DNA of 64,000 bases from Nakamurella lactea DSM 19367 (GCF_000426645.1 NZ_AUFT01000012.1:186001-250000), one strand, 5' to 3'; numbered from the stretch's first letter, positions 27,249 to 36,557 are shown. Numbers and translations are program-made. The notes: generated by a model from the sequence alone, not told the origin.

Positions 27249-27605
27249 TCAGCCGGGTGATTCGGCCGCCCTGCGCAGCGCATCGAGTTGCCGATCCCAG
27301 GCGGTAGCCCTGGCGGCCAGCCAGCGGGCGGCCTCCCGCACCGGATCCGGGTTCACCGAGTACCGCACCTCGCGACCACGCCGCTGTGCCCGGACCACGT
27401 TCACCTCCGCCAGCAACCGCAGGTGTTTCATCACACCCTGCCGGGACATGCCCAGTCGGCCGGCGAGATCGGTGGCAGTCAGTGGGCTGACGGCGACCAG
27501 ATCGACGATGGCCCGCCGGTTCTCGTCAGCCAGGCAGGCGAACACGCCGCCGGGTCCATCCGCTCCGGCCGGCCGCGGGCGCTCCGTGCCGTCCGTTGGA
27601 TTCAT
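27249..27605 (-). CDS. ArsR-family transcriptional regulator
   Basis: A 118-residue winged-helix repressor. The DNA-binding region reads LADENRRAIVDLVAVSPLTATDLAGRLGMSRQGVMKHLRLLAEVNVVRAQRRGREVRYSVN, with the recognition helix at SRQGVMKHL. There are no paired cysteines for metal sensing, so it belongs to the metal-independent group often paired with SRPBCC (AHSA1) proteins. ATG 27605 overlaps the stop of the upstream SRPBCC gene by 4 bases (ATGA), so they form an operon. Two matching palindromic sites lie upstream of that operon and are its likely binding sites. Confidence 0.9.
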   Translation of the reverse strand: MNPTDGTERPRPAGADGPGGVFACLADENRRAIVDLVAVSPLTATDLAGRLGMSRQGVMKHLRLLAEVNVVRAQRRGREVRYSVNPDPVREAARWLAARATAWDRQLDALRRAAESPG

Positions 27606-28072
27606 GCCCGCCGCGGGTCGCGTTCCAGCAGCACCCTGGCCGCCGACAGCTCCAGCTCCCAACCCTCGGTGTTCTCGTCGTAGGCGCTGCGGACGCGGTC
27701 GTCGGCGGGTGCGGCTGCCCAGCCGCTCTCGAGCACCCGGACCTGGACCGCGCCGTCGTCGCCGGTGACGAAGAACTCGACCAAGGTGTGCGCCGCTCCG
27801 TCCTGCTCGTCGTTGCTGCCGGCGAGCCAGCGATAGCTGGCGTACTCCGGTTCCCGGGATTCGACGATCTCGATCGGGAACACTCCGAGTTCGGGGTCCC
27901 GGACGGTGGCGACGGAGCCGTCGACGGTGATCTCGTGGTCGCGGATCTCGCCGTCGTTGATCCACCATCCAGGGCAGGACACCAACCGCCAGACCTGGTC
28001 CACGGGTGCGTTGATGGTGACCGTCCGCTCGATCGAGTCGGGCAACGACTGCAGTCCGTTCTGGGTGTTCAT
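27602..28072 (-). CDS. SRPBCC/AHSA1-domain protein
   Basis: A 156-residue START-like hydrophobic-cavity protein (Activator of Hsp90 ATPase homologue-1 family). It begins with the characteristic strand SIERTVTINAPVDQVWRLVSCPGWWIND and ends in the long C-terminal helix YDENTEGWELELSAARVLLERD. These proteins bind unknown small hydrophobic ligands and commonly pair with ArsR-type regulators, as here. It is the first gene of the operon (ATG 28072, preceded by GGAAGG). The operon appears autoregulated through the two sites at about 28094-28158. Confidence 0.88.
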   Translation of the reverse strand: MNTQNGLQSLPDSIERTVTINAPVDQVWRLVSCPGWWINDGEIRDHEITVDGSVATVRDPELGVFPIEIVESREPEYASYRWLAGSNDEQDGAAHTLVEFFVTGDDGAVQVRVLESGWAAAPADDRVRSAYDENTEGWELELSAARVLLERDPRRA

Positions 28073-28093
28073 CTGCCGTCCTTCCGAGATTGC

Positions 28094-28109
28094 GCAACCG
28101 ATTGGTTAC
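28094..28109. promoter_or_regulatory. Operator 1 of the SRPBCC-ArsR operon
   Basis: GCAACC-GATT-GGTTAC is a near-perfect inverted repeat (one mismatched pair), starting 21 bases upstream of the SRPBCC start codon. It matches the second copy 49 bp further away. Confidence 0.7.
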
Positions 28110-28142
28110 TCCTCAGAACACTAGCCCAGCCGCGGAGCATTC

Positions 28143-28158
28143 GCAACCGTCTGGTTAC
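28143..28158. promoter_or_regulatory. Operator 2 of the SRPBCC-ArsR operon
   Basis: GCAACC-GTCT-GGTTAC has the same half-sites and 4-bp spacer as operator 1. The two copies also share flanking bases (CGCAACC and GGTTACT), so they form a 49-bp-spaced direct repeat of a palindrome, typical of a repressor-controlled promoter. Confidence 0.7.
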
Positions 28159-28373
28159 TTCTGAAGCACTTCCGCCTTCGACCACGGCCCGGCCATGGCT
28201 GACGGGACTGGCTTCCCAGGATTTCGGACAGGTGGGGCGTTCGACCTTTCGTCAGGGCGCGCTCGTCCCTATCGTCGGGCTCGAACACCAGCTGACCCAC
28301 CTGAACCGACCCGGCCGATCGACGCGGACGTACCCAGTGTGAAATTCCCGCGCTACCGAGCGGCCAAGCTCTG

Positions 28374-28386
28374 ACGGTGTCACCGT
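28374..28386. promoter_or_regulatory. Perfect palindrome upstream of the RibD-like gene
   Basis: ACGGTG-T-CACCGT is a perfect 13-bp palindrome ending 25 bases before the ATG at 28412. It lies between the probable promoter and the ribosome site. It could be an operator for an unknown regulator. Confidence 0.45.
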
Positions 28387-28411
28387 TGGACCAGAGAAAG
28401 GAAGAGTTGCG

Positions 28412-28993
28412 ATGCAACAGCTGACGATCGATTTCATCATGTCCCTGGACGGCTACGCCGCCGCTGAGGGATGGCCGGGCTGGTGGGGCCTCGAGGGGCC
28501 GGAGTATCTCGACTGGCTGGCCGCTTCGCCGGAGAACGATGACCCGATCCTGATGGGGGGCAACACCTATCGCATGATGCAGGAGATGGCCAGTGGTGGC
28601 GAACCGGGGACCGATGTGTTGGGGGCGATGCCGAAGGTGGTCTTCTCCGCTTCGATGGAGGCGGCCGATTGGGCCAACAGCACCCTGGTCCGCACGGACG
28701 CGGTCGAAGCGGTGAGGACACTGAAGCGGGATTCCGACCGGCCGCTGCGCACCCTCGGCAGCCTGTCGCTGTGCCGGTCGTTGCTGCGCGCCGGGTTGGT
28801 GGACCGCTTCCGCACGGTCGTCTTCCCGGTGATCACCGGGAAAACCGGCCACGAGCGCATTTTCGACGGCTATCCGGACGTCCAGCTCGACCTCGTCGAG
28901 AGCCGAGTATTCGACGGCCGGCTGCAGATGCTCGTGTACGACACCACCGTGCTCGACGCACCACCGCTGGCCGGGCAGGGCACAGCCACGTGA
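28412..28993 (+). CDS. RibD C-terminal/dihydrofolate-reductase-like protein
   Basis: A 193-residue protein of the RibD-C (YwjB/YyaP-like) family with a DHFR fold. The N-terminus QLTIDFIMSLDGYAA is the family hallmark, followed by the NADPH-binding ILMGGNTYRMM; the C-terminal part has LRAGLVDRFRTVVFPVITG. Most members are NAD(P)H-dependent reductases of unknown substrate; it is too divergent to be the folate enzyme. ATG 28412 follows AGAAAGGAAGA. Its stop overlaps the GTG start of the next GNAT gene, so they are co-translated. Confidence 0.87.
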   Translation: MQQLTIDFIMSLDGYAAAEGWPGWWGLEGPEYLDWLAASPENDDPILMGGNTYRMMQEMASGGEPGTDVLGAMPKVVFSASMEAADWANSTLVRTDAVEAVRTLKRDSDRPLRTLGSLSLCRSLLRAGLVDRFRTVVFPVITGKTGHERIFDGYPDVQLDLVESRVFDGRLQMLVYDTTVLDAPPLAGQGTAT

Positions 28994-29481
28994 CCGACCA
29001 CGTCGTCCGGGCCGCGCTGGCCGGCGACGCCGGGGACGTCGCTCGCATCTGGTGCCAGGGCTGGCACGACGCGCATGACGGTTTCGTCAGCCCGGAACTG
29101 GTCGCGGCACGAGCCGACCACACCTTCCTCACCCGGGCGAACGAGCGGTGGCCGGACACGCTGGTCGGCGTCGGCGGGAACACCATCGCCGGCTTCGTGA
29201 TGGTCAACGCCAACGAGGTGGAACAGCTGTATGTCGCGGGGGATCGGCGCGGGACGGGGGTGGCCGCGGCACTGCTGGCGGCGGCCGAGGATCTCCTGTC
29301 GAGCAGAGGTTTTCGGCAGGCGTGGTTGGCGGTGATCCCCGAGAACGTCCGCGCCCGGCGCTTCTATGACAGGTGCGGCTGGCGTGACGAGGGAACCTTC
29401 GTCTACGACGCCGAGTTCGACGGCGAACAGATCGGCGTCCCGTGTCGTCGCTACGCCAAGATGCTCGACGGGACGGCGTAG
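28990..29481 (+). CDS. GNAT family N-acetyltransferase
   Basis: A 163-residue acetyltransferase. The acetyl-CoA motif is VEQLYVAGDRRGTGVAAALLAAAEDLL, followed by AWLAVIPENVRARRFYDRCGWRDEG, the typical GNAT motif B. The GTG at 28990 overlaps the previous stop (GTGA), which decides the start. Substrate unknown. It is likely transcribed with the RibD-like reductase; the AraC-type regulator begins 5 bases after its stop. Confidence 0.88.
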   Translation: MTDHVVRAALAGDAGDVARIWCQGWHDAHDGFVSPELVAARADHTFLTRANERWPDTLVGVGGNTIAGFVMVNANEVEQLYVAGDRRGTGVAAALLAAAEDLLSSRGFRQAWLAVIPENVRARRFYDRCGWRDEGTFVYDAEFDGEQIGVPCRRYAKMLDGTA

Positions 29482-29486
29482 CCGAG

Positions 29487-30509
29487 ATGGCCGGCAGCTA
29501 TCGGGGTCAGGCCGGGTCCATTGCATCCTCCGGTACCGGCCTGCCTACCGGGGATGAGCGGCCGGTGCTGGTGATCGGTTACCAGGGTCTGGAGTTGCTC
29601 GACGTCGCCTGTCTGACGAGTTGCCTGGACCTGGCCAATCGGCTCGGCGCCAGACCGGCTTACCGCATCCGGCTCGCCACCATGTCCGGCGGCCCGGTGA
29701 GCTGCGACTCCGGACTCGAGGTGCACGCCCAGCTGGCGCTGACGCAGGTACAAGGTGCGGTCGACACCCTCGTCGTGTCCGGTGGACTCGGGCACGAAAC
29801 CGCAGCCGCCGACAGCGCCTTGCTGAACCAGGTGCGGCGGTTGGCCCGGAGCTCGCGGAGGGTGGCGTCGGTGTGCACCGGCGCCACGGTGCTCGCAGCC
29901 GCCGGACTTCTCAACGGGCGGCGGGTCACCACCCATTGGCGATACGCGGACGAGCTGGCAGCCAGGTTCCCCGCTGTCCGGGTGGACGCCAGGCCGATCT
30001 TCATCCAGGACGAGCGGATCTGGACGTCGGGTGGCGTCACCTCCGCGCTGGATCTCGCGCTGGCTTTCGTGGAGGCCGACCACGGAGCGGAACGGGCCAG
30101 GTGGGTGGCGCTCGGATTGGTGACCTACCTGCAGCGCCCGGGAAACCAGGCGCAGATGAGCATGTTCATCGAAGCCCGCCGGCCCAGCGACGATGTAGTC
30201 CGCCGGGTGCTGGATCATGTTGTGGCCCATCCTGAGTCGGACCTGTCGACGACCGGCCTTGCCGCGGTCGCCGGCGTCAGCGAGCGACACCTGACCCGGC
30301 TCACCGTCGAGCACCTCGGCCAGACCCCGGCCCGGATGGTCCGGCACGCCCGGTTGGAGGCGGCGGCGACGGCGCTGATCACCACGGATCGAGCCGTGGC
30401 GTCCATCGCCAGGTCCACCGGGTTCCATTCGGCTGAGTCGCTCAGGCAGGCGTTCAATGCCTGGTTCGGCATCTCCCCGTCGCACTATCGGAAGCTGAAC
30501 CAGCGATAG
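29487..30509 (+). CDS. GlxA-type AraC-family regulator with DJ-1/PfpI domain
   Basis: A 340-residue regulator. The N-terminal DJ-1/PfpI (GATase1-like) domain runs from VLVIGYQGLELLDVA to about residue 205 and includes the nucleophile-elbow-like VCTGATVLAAAGLL. The C-terminal AraC domain has two helix-turn-helix motifs (TGLAAVAGVSERHLTRLTVEHLG and VASIARSTGFHSAESLRQAFNAWFGISPSHYRK). GlxA relatives often activate genes for nitrogen or amino-acid catabolism. ATG 29487 was chosen because it starts shortly before the domain and after the previous stop. It converges with the amidase gene, only 18 bases away. Confidence 0.9.
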   Translation: MAGSYRGQAGSIASSGTGLPTGDERPVLVIGYQGLELLDVACLTSCLDLANRLGARPAYRIRLATMSGGPVSCDSGLEVHAQLALTQVQGAVDTLVVSGGLGHETAAADSALLNQVRRLARSSRRVASVCTGATVLAAAGLLNGRRVTTHWRYADELAARFPAVRVDARPIFIQDERIWTSGGVTSALDLALAFVEADHGAERARWVALGLVTYLQRPGNQAQMSMFIEARRPSDDVVRRVLDHVVAHPESDLSTTGLAAVAGVSERHLTRLTVEHLGQTPARMVRHARLEAAATALITTDRAVASIARSTGFHSAESLRQAFNAWFGISPSHYRKLNQR

Positions 30510-30527
30510 CCGACGTGCGCGGGTCGA

Positions 30528-32147
30528 TCAGCTGCTGGGCAGGAAGCGCGGGGCGCGGCGGGCGTGGGCGGCCCGTTCGAAGGCCGCGCCCACCTGCAGC
30601 AGCCGGTGGTCGTCCCAACGTCGTCCCATGAAGTTGACGCCGACCGGCAACTCCCCGGCGAAGCCTGCCGGCACCGAGAGGTTCGGGTATCCGGCCCTGG
30701 CGGCCGGGCCGGACGATCCGAGGAGGAAGGCGTCACCGCTGCCGTAGGTGGTCAGCCAGGCCGGCGAGTTCGCCGGCGACATGATGGCGTCCAATCGGTC
30801 CGAGTCGAGGAGTCCGTCCAAAGCGGCGCGGGACAGCTCGGTGGACTGCTTCCGGGCCGCGACGATCGCCGGGTCGGAGGCCGGCGGAGCGGCCAGGCAG
30901 TCCAGGAACAGGCTCTGGTCGAACTTGCTCAGCTCGATCGGATCGGCGAGGTCGAAGTCGACCAGGTCCTGCAGGGTCCGGTACTGGGTCCGTCGGGTGG
31001 CCAGGTAGCCGGCGAGCGCGGCCGGGAATTCCGACTTCATCGCCGTGAACGAGAGGTCTCCGGCTTCACCGTCGGCCACCTCGAGCTCAACCGCGACGCC
31101 GCCGGCGCCGGTGATGACCTCGACGGCGTGCTGGACGATCGCGTCGGTATCGGCGTCGATCCCGGCCTGCCGCCACACCCCGATCCGGCGGCCCCGCAAC
31201 CGGGCCGACGTCAGCCCGTCGGTGAAGGAATCGGGCACCGAGTCGGGCACGGACAACGTCACCGGATCGCGACCGTCGGGACTGCGCAACGCGCCGAGCA
31301 GAATCGCCGCGTCGATCACGTGTCTGGCCAGTGGCCCTGCGGTGTCCTGGTATGCAGTGATCGGCACGACGCCGGTGCGTGACACCAGCCCGAGCGTCGG
31401 CTTCAGGCCGACCACGCCGTTCTGGCCGCTCGGTCCGACGATGGAGCCGTTGGTCTCGGTGCCGACGGCCACCTGACACAGTGCCGCCGCGACCCCGACC
31501 GCGGAGCCGGCCGACGAACCATCGGGGTTGCGGTCCAAGACATACGGGTTGTTCGTCTGCCCGCCGACCCCCGACCAGCCCGACGTCGCCGTATTGGAGC
31601 GGAAGTTCGCCCACTCGGAGAGATTCGCCTTGCCCAGGATCACTGCGCCGGCCGCCCGCAACGCCGTCACCAGCGCGGCATCCGAGCGCGGCGGTGCGCC
31701 CAACAGTGCCCGCGACCCCGCGGTGGTCTGCAGGTGCGCGGTGTCGACATTGTCCTTGAGCAGCACCGGGATGCCGTCCAGCGGCCCGCGGGTTCGCCGG
31801 TCGCGGCGTCGCCGGTCCGCGGCTGCGGCCTGCGCACGGGCGGTGGGGTCGAGGACGATCACCGCACCGAGCAGGGGATCGATGGTGGCGATGCGATCCA
31901 GATAGCGCTCCGTCAACTCCCGTGCAGTGAGCCGGTGTCGTCGGAACAACTGCTGGATCGCGGGAATGGTGAGCACGTCGAGAAACGCATCCGGAGTCAC
32001 CGGCGGCCGCCCTCCGTGGTGATCCGGCACCGCATCGCCGGTGGCGCCGTGTGCCGGGGCCGCACCGAGTGCCGGAGCTGCACCGAGCACGGTGCCGGCA
32101 ATCACGGCCGGCCCGGCGATGATCAATTGGCGTCGGTTGTGAGTCAT
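30528..32147 (-). CDS. Exported amidase (amidase-signature family)
   Basis: A 539-residue amidase. The N-terminus MTHNRRQLIIAGPAVIAG has a twin-arginine and hydrophobic core followed by Ala-rich sequence, so Tat export is likely. The Ser-Ser-Lys triad is visible: Lys in PVLLKDNVDT, the cis-Ser in the TETNGSIVGPSG region and the nucleophile in GSSAGSAVGVAA. The C-terminus carries the typical NLSVPAGFAGELPVGVNFMG. Substrate is an unknown carboxamide. ATG 32147 was selected over earlier in-frame codons because it gives the signal peptide. Divergent from a peptide-binding lipoprotein, so it may supply substrates to that importer. Confidence 0.9.
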   Translation of the reverse strand: MTHNRRQLIIAGPAVIAGTVLGAAPALGAAPAHGATGDAVPDHHGGRPPVTPDAFLDVLTIPAIQQLFRRHRLTARELTERYLDRIATIDPLLGAVIVLDPTARAQAAAADRRRRDRRTRGPLDGIPVLLKDNVDTAHLQTTAGSRALLGAPPRSDAALVTALRAAGAVILGKANLSEWANFRSNTATSGWSGVGGQTNNPYVLDRNPDGSSAGSAVGVAAALCQVAVGTETNGSIVGPSGQNGVVGLKPTLGLVSRTGVVPITAYQDTAGPLARHVIDAAILLGALRSPDGRDPVTLSVPDSVPDSFTDGLTSARLRGRRIGVWRQAGIDADTDAIVQHAVEVITGAGGVAVELEVADGEAGDLSFTAMKSEFPAALAGYLATRRTQYRTLQDLVDFDLADPIELSKFDQSLFLDCLAAPPASDPAIVAARKQSTELSRAALDGLLDSDRLDAIMSPANSPAWLTTYGSGDAFLLGSSGPAARAGYPNLSVPAGFAGELPVGVNFMGRRWDDHRLLQVGAAFERAAHARRAPRFLPSS

Positions 32148-32441
32148 CCGGCCGACCGTAGTACTGCCGCGCCGCTCCTGCCGGTCGGACGCCGGGAACG
32201 ACCACCGACCTGATTCCATGGCCCCGGCAACTGTTACTCAACTGCAAGTCGCTCGAGTTGCGGGTACTCCGAACGTGCGTAATCTGGGAAATGGTACCGA
32301 GTGACACCACGCTCCGTACGCGGCATTTCCGCCGCGCATCCCACGCCAGTGTTAGGCACCGCGCCCCGTGCCCCGGCGTGGCTGATCGTCGCGCTCCGGT
32401 TCGAGGCTCCAGTCAGTTCATCCAACGACTTGGAGGCCTTG
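32148..32441. other. 294-bp divergent promoter region (amidase / peptide importer)
   Basis: No gene is supported. An AT-richer segment near 32228-32300 is the likely location of both promoters. I see no unambiguous operator. A clear ribosome site (GGAGG at 32432-32436) closes the region. Confidence 0.5.
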
Positions 32442-34418
32442 ATGAGTGGCAAGTACGGCAGGTTCTCGCTCCTGGCAGTGCTCGCGGTTGCCTCACTGGT
32501 AACCGCGGCCTGCAGCAGTAACTCTCCCTCGTCGAGCGCCAGCTCGTCGACACCCTCGGTCAGTTCGTCGCCGCCGGCGACCGGCGGTGGGTCAGCACCG
32601 TCGGGCACGGGGACAGTCGGTGCCTCGTCGTCGGCGTCCTCGCCGAGTCAGCCACCGGGCAGCCAAGCGCCGACCAGCCAAGCGCCGACCAGCCAGGCGC
32701 CGGTGCAGACGGCGAACGTGAACGCTACCGGTTCGCCGACCCCCGGCGGCACGCTGCGGATGATCGGCAACGCCGATGTCGACCACCTGGACACCGCCGC
32801 CGGCTACTACACGACCACCTACACGCTGGAACGGGCGTTCACTCGGCAGCTGTACACCAACCCGGCGTCCTCCGATCCGGCGACGTCGATCTCGGTGGTG
32901 CCGGACGTCGCCACCGAACTACCGACGACCGCCAACGGCGGCGTCTCGGCGGACGGCAAGACCTACACGATTCACCTGCGGCCGGACGTCATGTGGGACA
33001 CCCAGCCGGCCCGCGCGGTGACCGCGGCCGACTTCATTCTCGGATTCAAGCGGTTGTGCAACCCGACGCAGAACTCGGTCGGCGCCCCCGGCTACTACAT
33101 CGGCGTGATCAAGGGGATGGACACCTACTGCGCCGCATTCAAGAACGTCAAGCCGACCGTCGCGGACTTCAAGGCCTACATCACCGGGCACGACATCTCG
33201 GGAATGAAGGCGGTCAACGACACCACCCTGCAGATCGAGCTGGTCAAGCCGGCGGCCGACTTCGTCAACATCCTGTCGCTGCCGTTCTCCTCGGCGGCGC
33301 CGGTCGAGTACCTGCAGTACCTTCCGGACGACGCGAACTTCCGTCAGCACACCATTTCCGACGGCCCGTACTCGATCACCAAGTACGTGCCCGGTCAGTC
33401 GTACCTGCTGGACAAGAACCCGGCGTGGACCCAGGCGTCGGATCCCGTCCGCCACCAGTACGTCGATCACATCCAGGTGACCCTCGGGCCGGACGAGAAC
33501 GCGGTCCAGCAGCAGATCGCCGCCGGCACACAGGATATGGAATGGGACACCACGGTTCCGACCGCCACCGTGCCGCAGCTGAAGGCGTCCAACGATGCCC
33601 GGATGGGGATCTACCCGAACTACGACACCAACCCGTTCCTGGTGATCAACCAGCAGTCGTCGAACAACGGCGGAGCGCTGGGCAAGGTCGAGGTGCGGCA
33701 GGCGATCGAGTACGCGATCAACAAGGTGTCCAAGGGCAAGATCTACGGTGGCCCGAGCCTGAACACGCCGCTGAACCAGATCATTCCGCCGGGCAATGTC
33801 GGTTACGAGGAGTTCAACCTGTATCCGACCCCGAACAATTCCGGTGATCCGGCCAAGTGCAAATCAATGCTGGCGGCCGCGGGCTACCCGAACGGGTTCA
33901 CCCTGATCGACGTCTACCGCACCTCGGGCAAGCATCCGGATATCTATCAATCCGTGCAAGCGGATCTGCAGGCCTGTGGCATCACGGTGAAGGGTGTCCC
34001 ATCGAAGGCCAGTGACTACTACGGCAAGTACCTGTCGGATCCGACCGGATCCAAGAAGGGCACCTGGGACATCTCCGAGCCCGGCTGGATCCCTGACTGG
34101 TACGGCAACAACGCCCGCTCGGTGATGGAACCGCTGCTGGACGGCCGCACCTACGGCCCGGGTTCGACGGACTGGAGCGGTTACAACAACGCGACCGTTA
34201 ACGCCGACATCGACAAGGCGCTCACCTCGACCGATCCGGCCGAAGTGCAGAAGGCCATGCACGAAGCCGATGTGCAGGCGATGAAGGACGCGGTGATCGT
34301 GCCCTTCCAGACGCAGTCGACCCCGTTGATGCGCTCCGAACGGGTGCACAACGCGATCGAACTGCCCTCCAGCGTCCAGTACGACGTCACGCAGATCTGG
34401 CTGAACCCGACGAGCTGA
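32442..34418 (+). CDS. Peptide ABC transporter substrate-binding lipoprotein (family 5)
   Basis: A 658-residue SBP_bac_5 protein. The lipoprotein signal ends in VTAAC (Cys24 lipidated). A long Ser/Pro/Gly/Ala linker (about 25-95) contains three near-identical SQAPT repeats (32661-32705). The binding domain begins GGTLRMIGNADVDHLDTAAGYY and includes WDTQPARAVTAADFILGFKRL and KVEVRQAIEYAINK, the usual family blocks. It delivers peptides (or another ligand such as nickel or sugars in other members) to the permeases encoded downstream. ATG 32442 has GGAGG five bases upstream. First gene of a five-gene importer operon; the divergent amidase is a possible functional partner. Confidence 0.93.
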   Translation: MSGKYGRFSLLAVLAVASLVTAACSSNSPSSSASSSTPSVSSSPPATGGGSAPSGTGTVGASSSASSPSQPPGSQAPTSQAPTSQAPVQTANVNATGSPTPGGTLRMIGNADVDHLDTAAGYYTTTYTLERAFTRQLYTNPASSDPATSISVVPDVATELPTTANGGVSADGKTYTIHLRPDVMWDTQPARAVTAADFILGFKRLCNPTQNSVGAPGYYIGVIKGMDTYCAAFKNVKPTVADFKAYITGHDISGMKAVNDTTLQIELVKPAADFVNILSLPFSSAAPVEYLQYLPDDANFRQHTISDGPYSITKYVPGQSYLLDKNPAWTQASDPVRHQYVDHIQVTLGPDENAVQQQIAAGTQDMEWDTTVPTATVPQLKASNDARMGIYPNYDTNPFLVINQQSSNNGGALGKVEVRQAIEYAINKVSKGKIYGGPSLNTPLNQIIPPGNVGYEEFNLYPTPNNSGDPAKCKSMLAAAGYPNGFTLIDVYRTSGKHPDIYQSVQADLQACGITVKGVPSKASDYYGKYLSDPTGSKKGTWDISEPGWIPDWYGNNARSVMEPLLDGRTYGPGSTDWSGYNNATVNADIDKALTSTDPAEVQKAMHEADVQAMKDAVIVPFQTQSTPLMRSERVHNAIELPSSVQYDVTQIWLNPTS

Positions 34419-34429
34419 GGAGGCTCGCC

Positions 34430-35458
34430 GTGGCCCTTCTTCAAGTGCGGGACCTCACGGTCTCGTTCCGGACCTCGGACGGCCTGGTCCAGGCCGTCCG
34501 AGGGGTCTCCTTCGACGTGCAGAAGGGTCGGACGCTGGGCATCGTCGGCGAGTCCGGCAGCGGAAAGACCGTCTGTACCCAGACTCTGCTCGGCCTGACC
34601 CGGGGCGCCGAGGTCGGCGGCACCGCCGAGTTCGACGGGCAGGACCTGTTGACGATGACCAGTGCCCAGTTGCGCCGGGTCCGCGGTGCCCGGATCGCCG
34701 CCATCTTCCAGGATCCGTTGTCCAGCCTGCATCCGCTCTATCGAGTGGGCTGGCAGATCGTCGAGATGATCCGGGCACACGAGCGGGTGAGCAAGCCCGC
34801 GGCCAGGGCACGGGCGATCGAACTGCTTGACCTGGTGGGCATTCCGCAGGCGGCGAGCCGGGTGGACGACTACCCGCACGAGTTCTCCGGTGGGATGCGG
34901 CAGCGGGCGATGATCGCCATGGCGCTGGCGCTGAACCCCGAACTGATCATCGCCGACGAGCCGACCACCGCGTTGGACGCCACCGTGCAGGCGCAAGTGA
35001 TCGATCTGTTGCAACGGCTGCGCGACGAGTTCGACAGCGCCCTGATCATCATCACCCACGACCTGGGGGTGATCGCCGACATGGCCGATCAGGTGCTGGT
35101 GATGTACGCCGGCAAGGCGGTGGAGATCGCCGACCGCCGAACTCTCTTCTACCTGCCGCACCACCCGTACACCCAGGGTCTGCTGGAGTCGATCCCGGGT
35201 TCGGCCGGCGTCAACGAGAAGTTGCGGCCGATCCCGGGTCAGCCGCCGAGCCTGATCAACCTGCCGTCCGGCTGCGCCTTCCATCCGCGCTGCCGGTTTG
35301 TGATGGATCGGTGCCTTACCGAGATCCCGGAGCTCAGAACCGTTGAACGGGGCCATCTCTCGGCATGTCACCTGCCGCTGGATCTGACCGGGCTTGGCAG
35401 TGCGGACGACTCCGCCCGGCAGCAGGCCGCCGACGCGGGGCGGGAGAAGATCGGATGA
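34430..35458 (+). CDS. Peptide ABC transporter ATPase (DppD/OppD type)
   Basis: A 342-residue ATPase: Walker A GESGSGKT, Q-loop AAIFQDPLSSLHPLYRVG, signature FSGGMRQRAMIAMAL, Walker B LIIADEPTTALDATVQAQ and H-loop IIITHD. The C-terminal oligopeptide-type extension is present (SGCAFHPRCRF, with the cysteines typical of OppD/DppD). GTG 34430 follows GAGGAGG. Its stop overlaps the next ATPase start by 4 bases (ATGA). Confidence 0.93.
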   Translation: MALLQVRDLTVSFRTSDGLVQAVRGVSFDVQKGRTLGIVGESGSGKTVCTQTLLGLTRGAEVGGTAEFDGQDLLTMTSAQLRRVRGARIAAIFQDPLSSLHPLYRVGWQIVEMIRAHERVSKPAARARAIELLDLVGIPQAASRVDDYPHEFSGGMRQRAMIAMALALNPELIIADEPTTALDATVQAQVIDLLQRLRDEFDSALIIITHDLGVIADMADQVLVMYAGKAVEIADRRTLFYLPHHPYTQGLLESIPGSAGVNEKLRPIPGQPPSLINLPSGCAFHPRCRFVMDRCLTEIPELRTVERGHLSACHLPLDLTGLGSADDSARQQAADAGREKIG

Positions 35459-36555
35459 CGAAACCCGACCCAACCCCCTCCATCCAGCGTCGGCCGTCGG
35501 ACGACGACGTGCTGCTGACGCTGCGCGGGGTGGTCAAGCACTACCCGATCAAACACGGGATCATCTTCAAGACGGAGATCGGCCGGGTGCGGGCGGTGGA
35601 CGGTGTCGAGCTCACCGTCCGTCGCGGGGAGACGCTCGGCCTGGTCGGTGAGACCGGTTGCGGCAAATCGACTCTGGCCCGCTGCATCACCCGGCTGTTC
35701 CCGCTGACCGCCGGCTCCATCGTGTTCGACGGACAGGACATTTCTCGGCTGAGCCGGCGCGAGCTGCGTCCGTACCGGCGGCAGGTCCAGATGATCTTCC
35801 AGGACCCGTACGGCTCGCTCAATCCGCGCCGCCGCATCGGGTCCATCATCGGCGATCCGTTCGCCATCCACGGTGTGGCCGACGGCGCCGAGCGCAAGCG
35901 ACGGGTGCAGGAGTTGATGGAGCTGGTCGGGCTCAATCCCGAGCACTACAACCGGTTCCCGGCCGATTTCTCCGGCGGCCAGCGGCAACGCATCGGGGTG
36001 GCCAGGGCCCTGGCGTTGCGTCCGAAGCTGATCGTCTGTGATGAGCCGGTGTCGGCGCTGGACGTGTCGATCCAGGCACAGATCATCAATCTGCTGGAGG
36101 GCCTGCAGGACGAATTCAACCTGACGTACGTCTTCATCGCTCACGATCTGTCGGTGGTGGAACATGTCAGCGACCGGGTCGCGGTGATGTACCTCGGGAA
36201 GATCGTCGAACTCGCCGATCGGGACCAGCTGTACGGGCAGCCGCGTCATCCCTACACGAACGCCTTGCTGTTGGCCGGATCCATCGCCGACCCGGACCGG
36301 GCCAGGGCCAGACGACGGATCATCCTCACCGGCGATGTGCCGTCGCCGGTCGACCCGCCGTCCGGCTGCCGCTTCCACCCCCGCTGCCCGAAGGCGCAGC
36401 AGCTGTGCTTCGACACCGAGCCGCAGCTGCAGCCCGAGCCCGGCGATCCGGTCGAACACGCGACGGCGTGCCACTTCCCGGTGGCGCCGGGCGAGGATCT
36501 GACCGTCCTCACCCCTGGGATCGGATCCGCCGTCGATCAGCCGACCGAGGGATAG
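35455..36555 (+). CDS. Peptide ABC transporter ATPase (DppF/OppF type)
   Basis: A 366-residue ATPase. It begins the domain with LRGVVKHYPIKHGIIFKTEIGRVRAVDGV, a classic OppF opening, then Walker A GETGCGKST, MIFQDPYGSLNPRR, FSGGQRQRIGVARALAL, LIVCDEPVSALDVSIQAQ and FIAHD. The C-terminal SGCRFHPRCPKAQQLC block is present. It pairs with the upstream DppD-like ATPase. The ATG overlaps the previous stop, and the permease gene starts 2 bases after its stop. Confidence 0.93.
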   Translation: MTKPDPTPSIQRRPSDDDVLLTLRGVVKHYPIKHGIIFKTEIGRVRAVDGVELTVRRGETLGLVGETGCGKSTLARCITRLFPLTAGSIVFDGQDISRLSRRELRPYRRQVQMIFQDPYGSLNPRRRIGSIIGDPFAIHGVADGAERKRRVQELMELVGLNPEHYNRFPADFSGGQRQRIGVARALALRPKLIVCDEPVSALDVSIQAQIINLLEGLQDEFNLTYVFIAHDLSVVEHVSDRVAVMYLGKIVELADRDQLYGQPRHPYTNALLLAGSIADPDRARARRRIILTGDVPSPVDPPSGCRFHPRCPKAQQLCFDTEPQLQPEPGDPVEHATACHFPVAPGEDLTVLTPGIGSAVDQPTEG

Positions 36556-36557
36556 CG

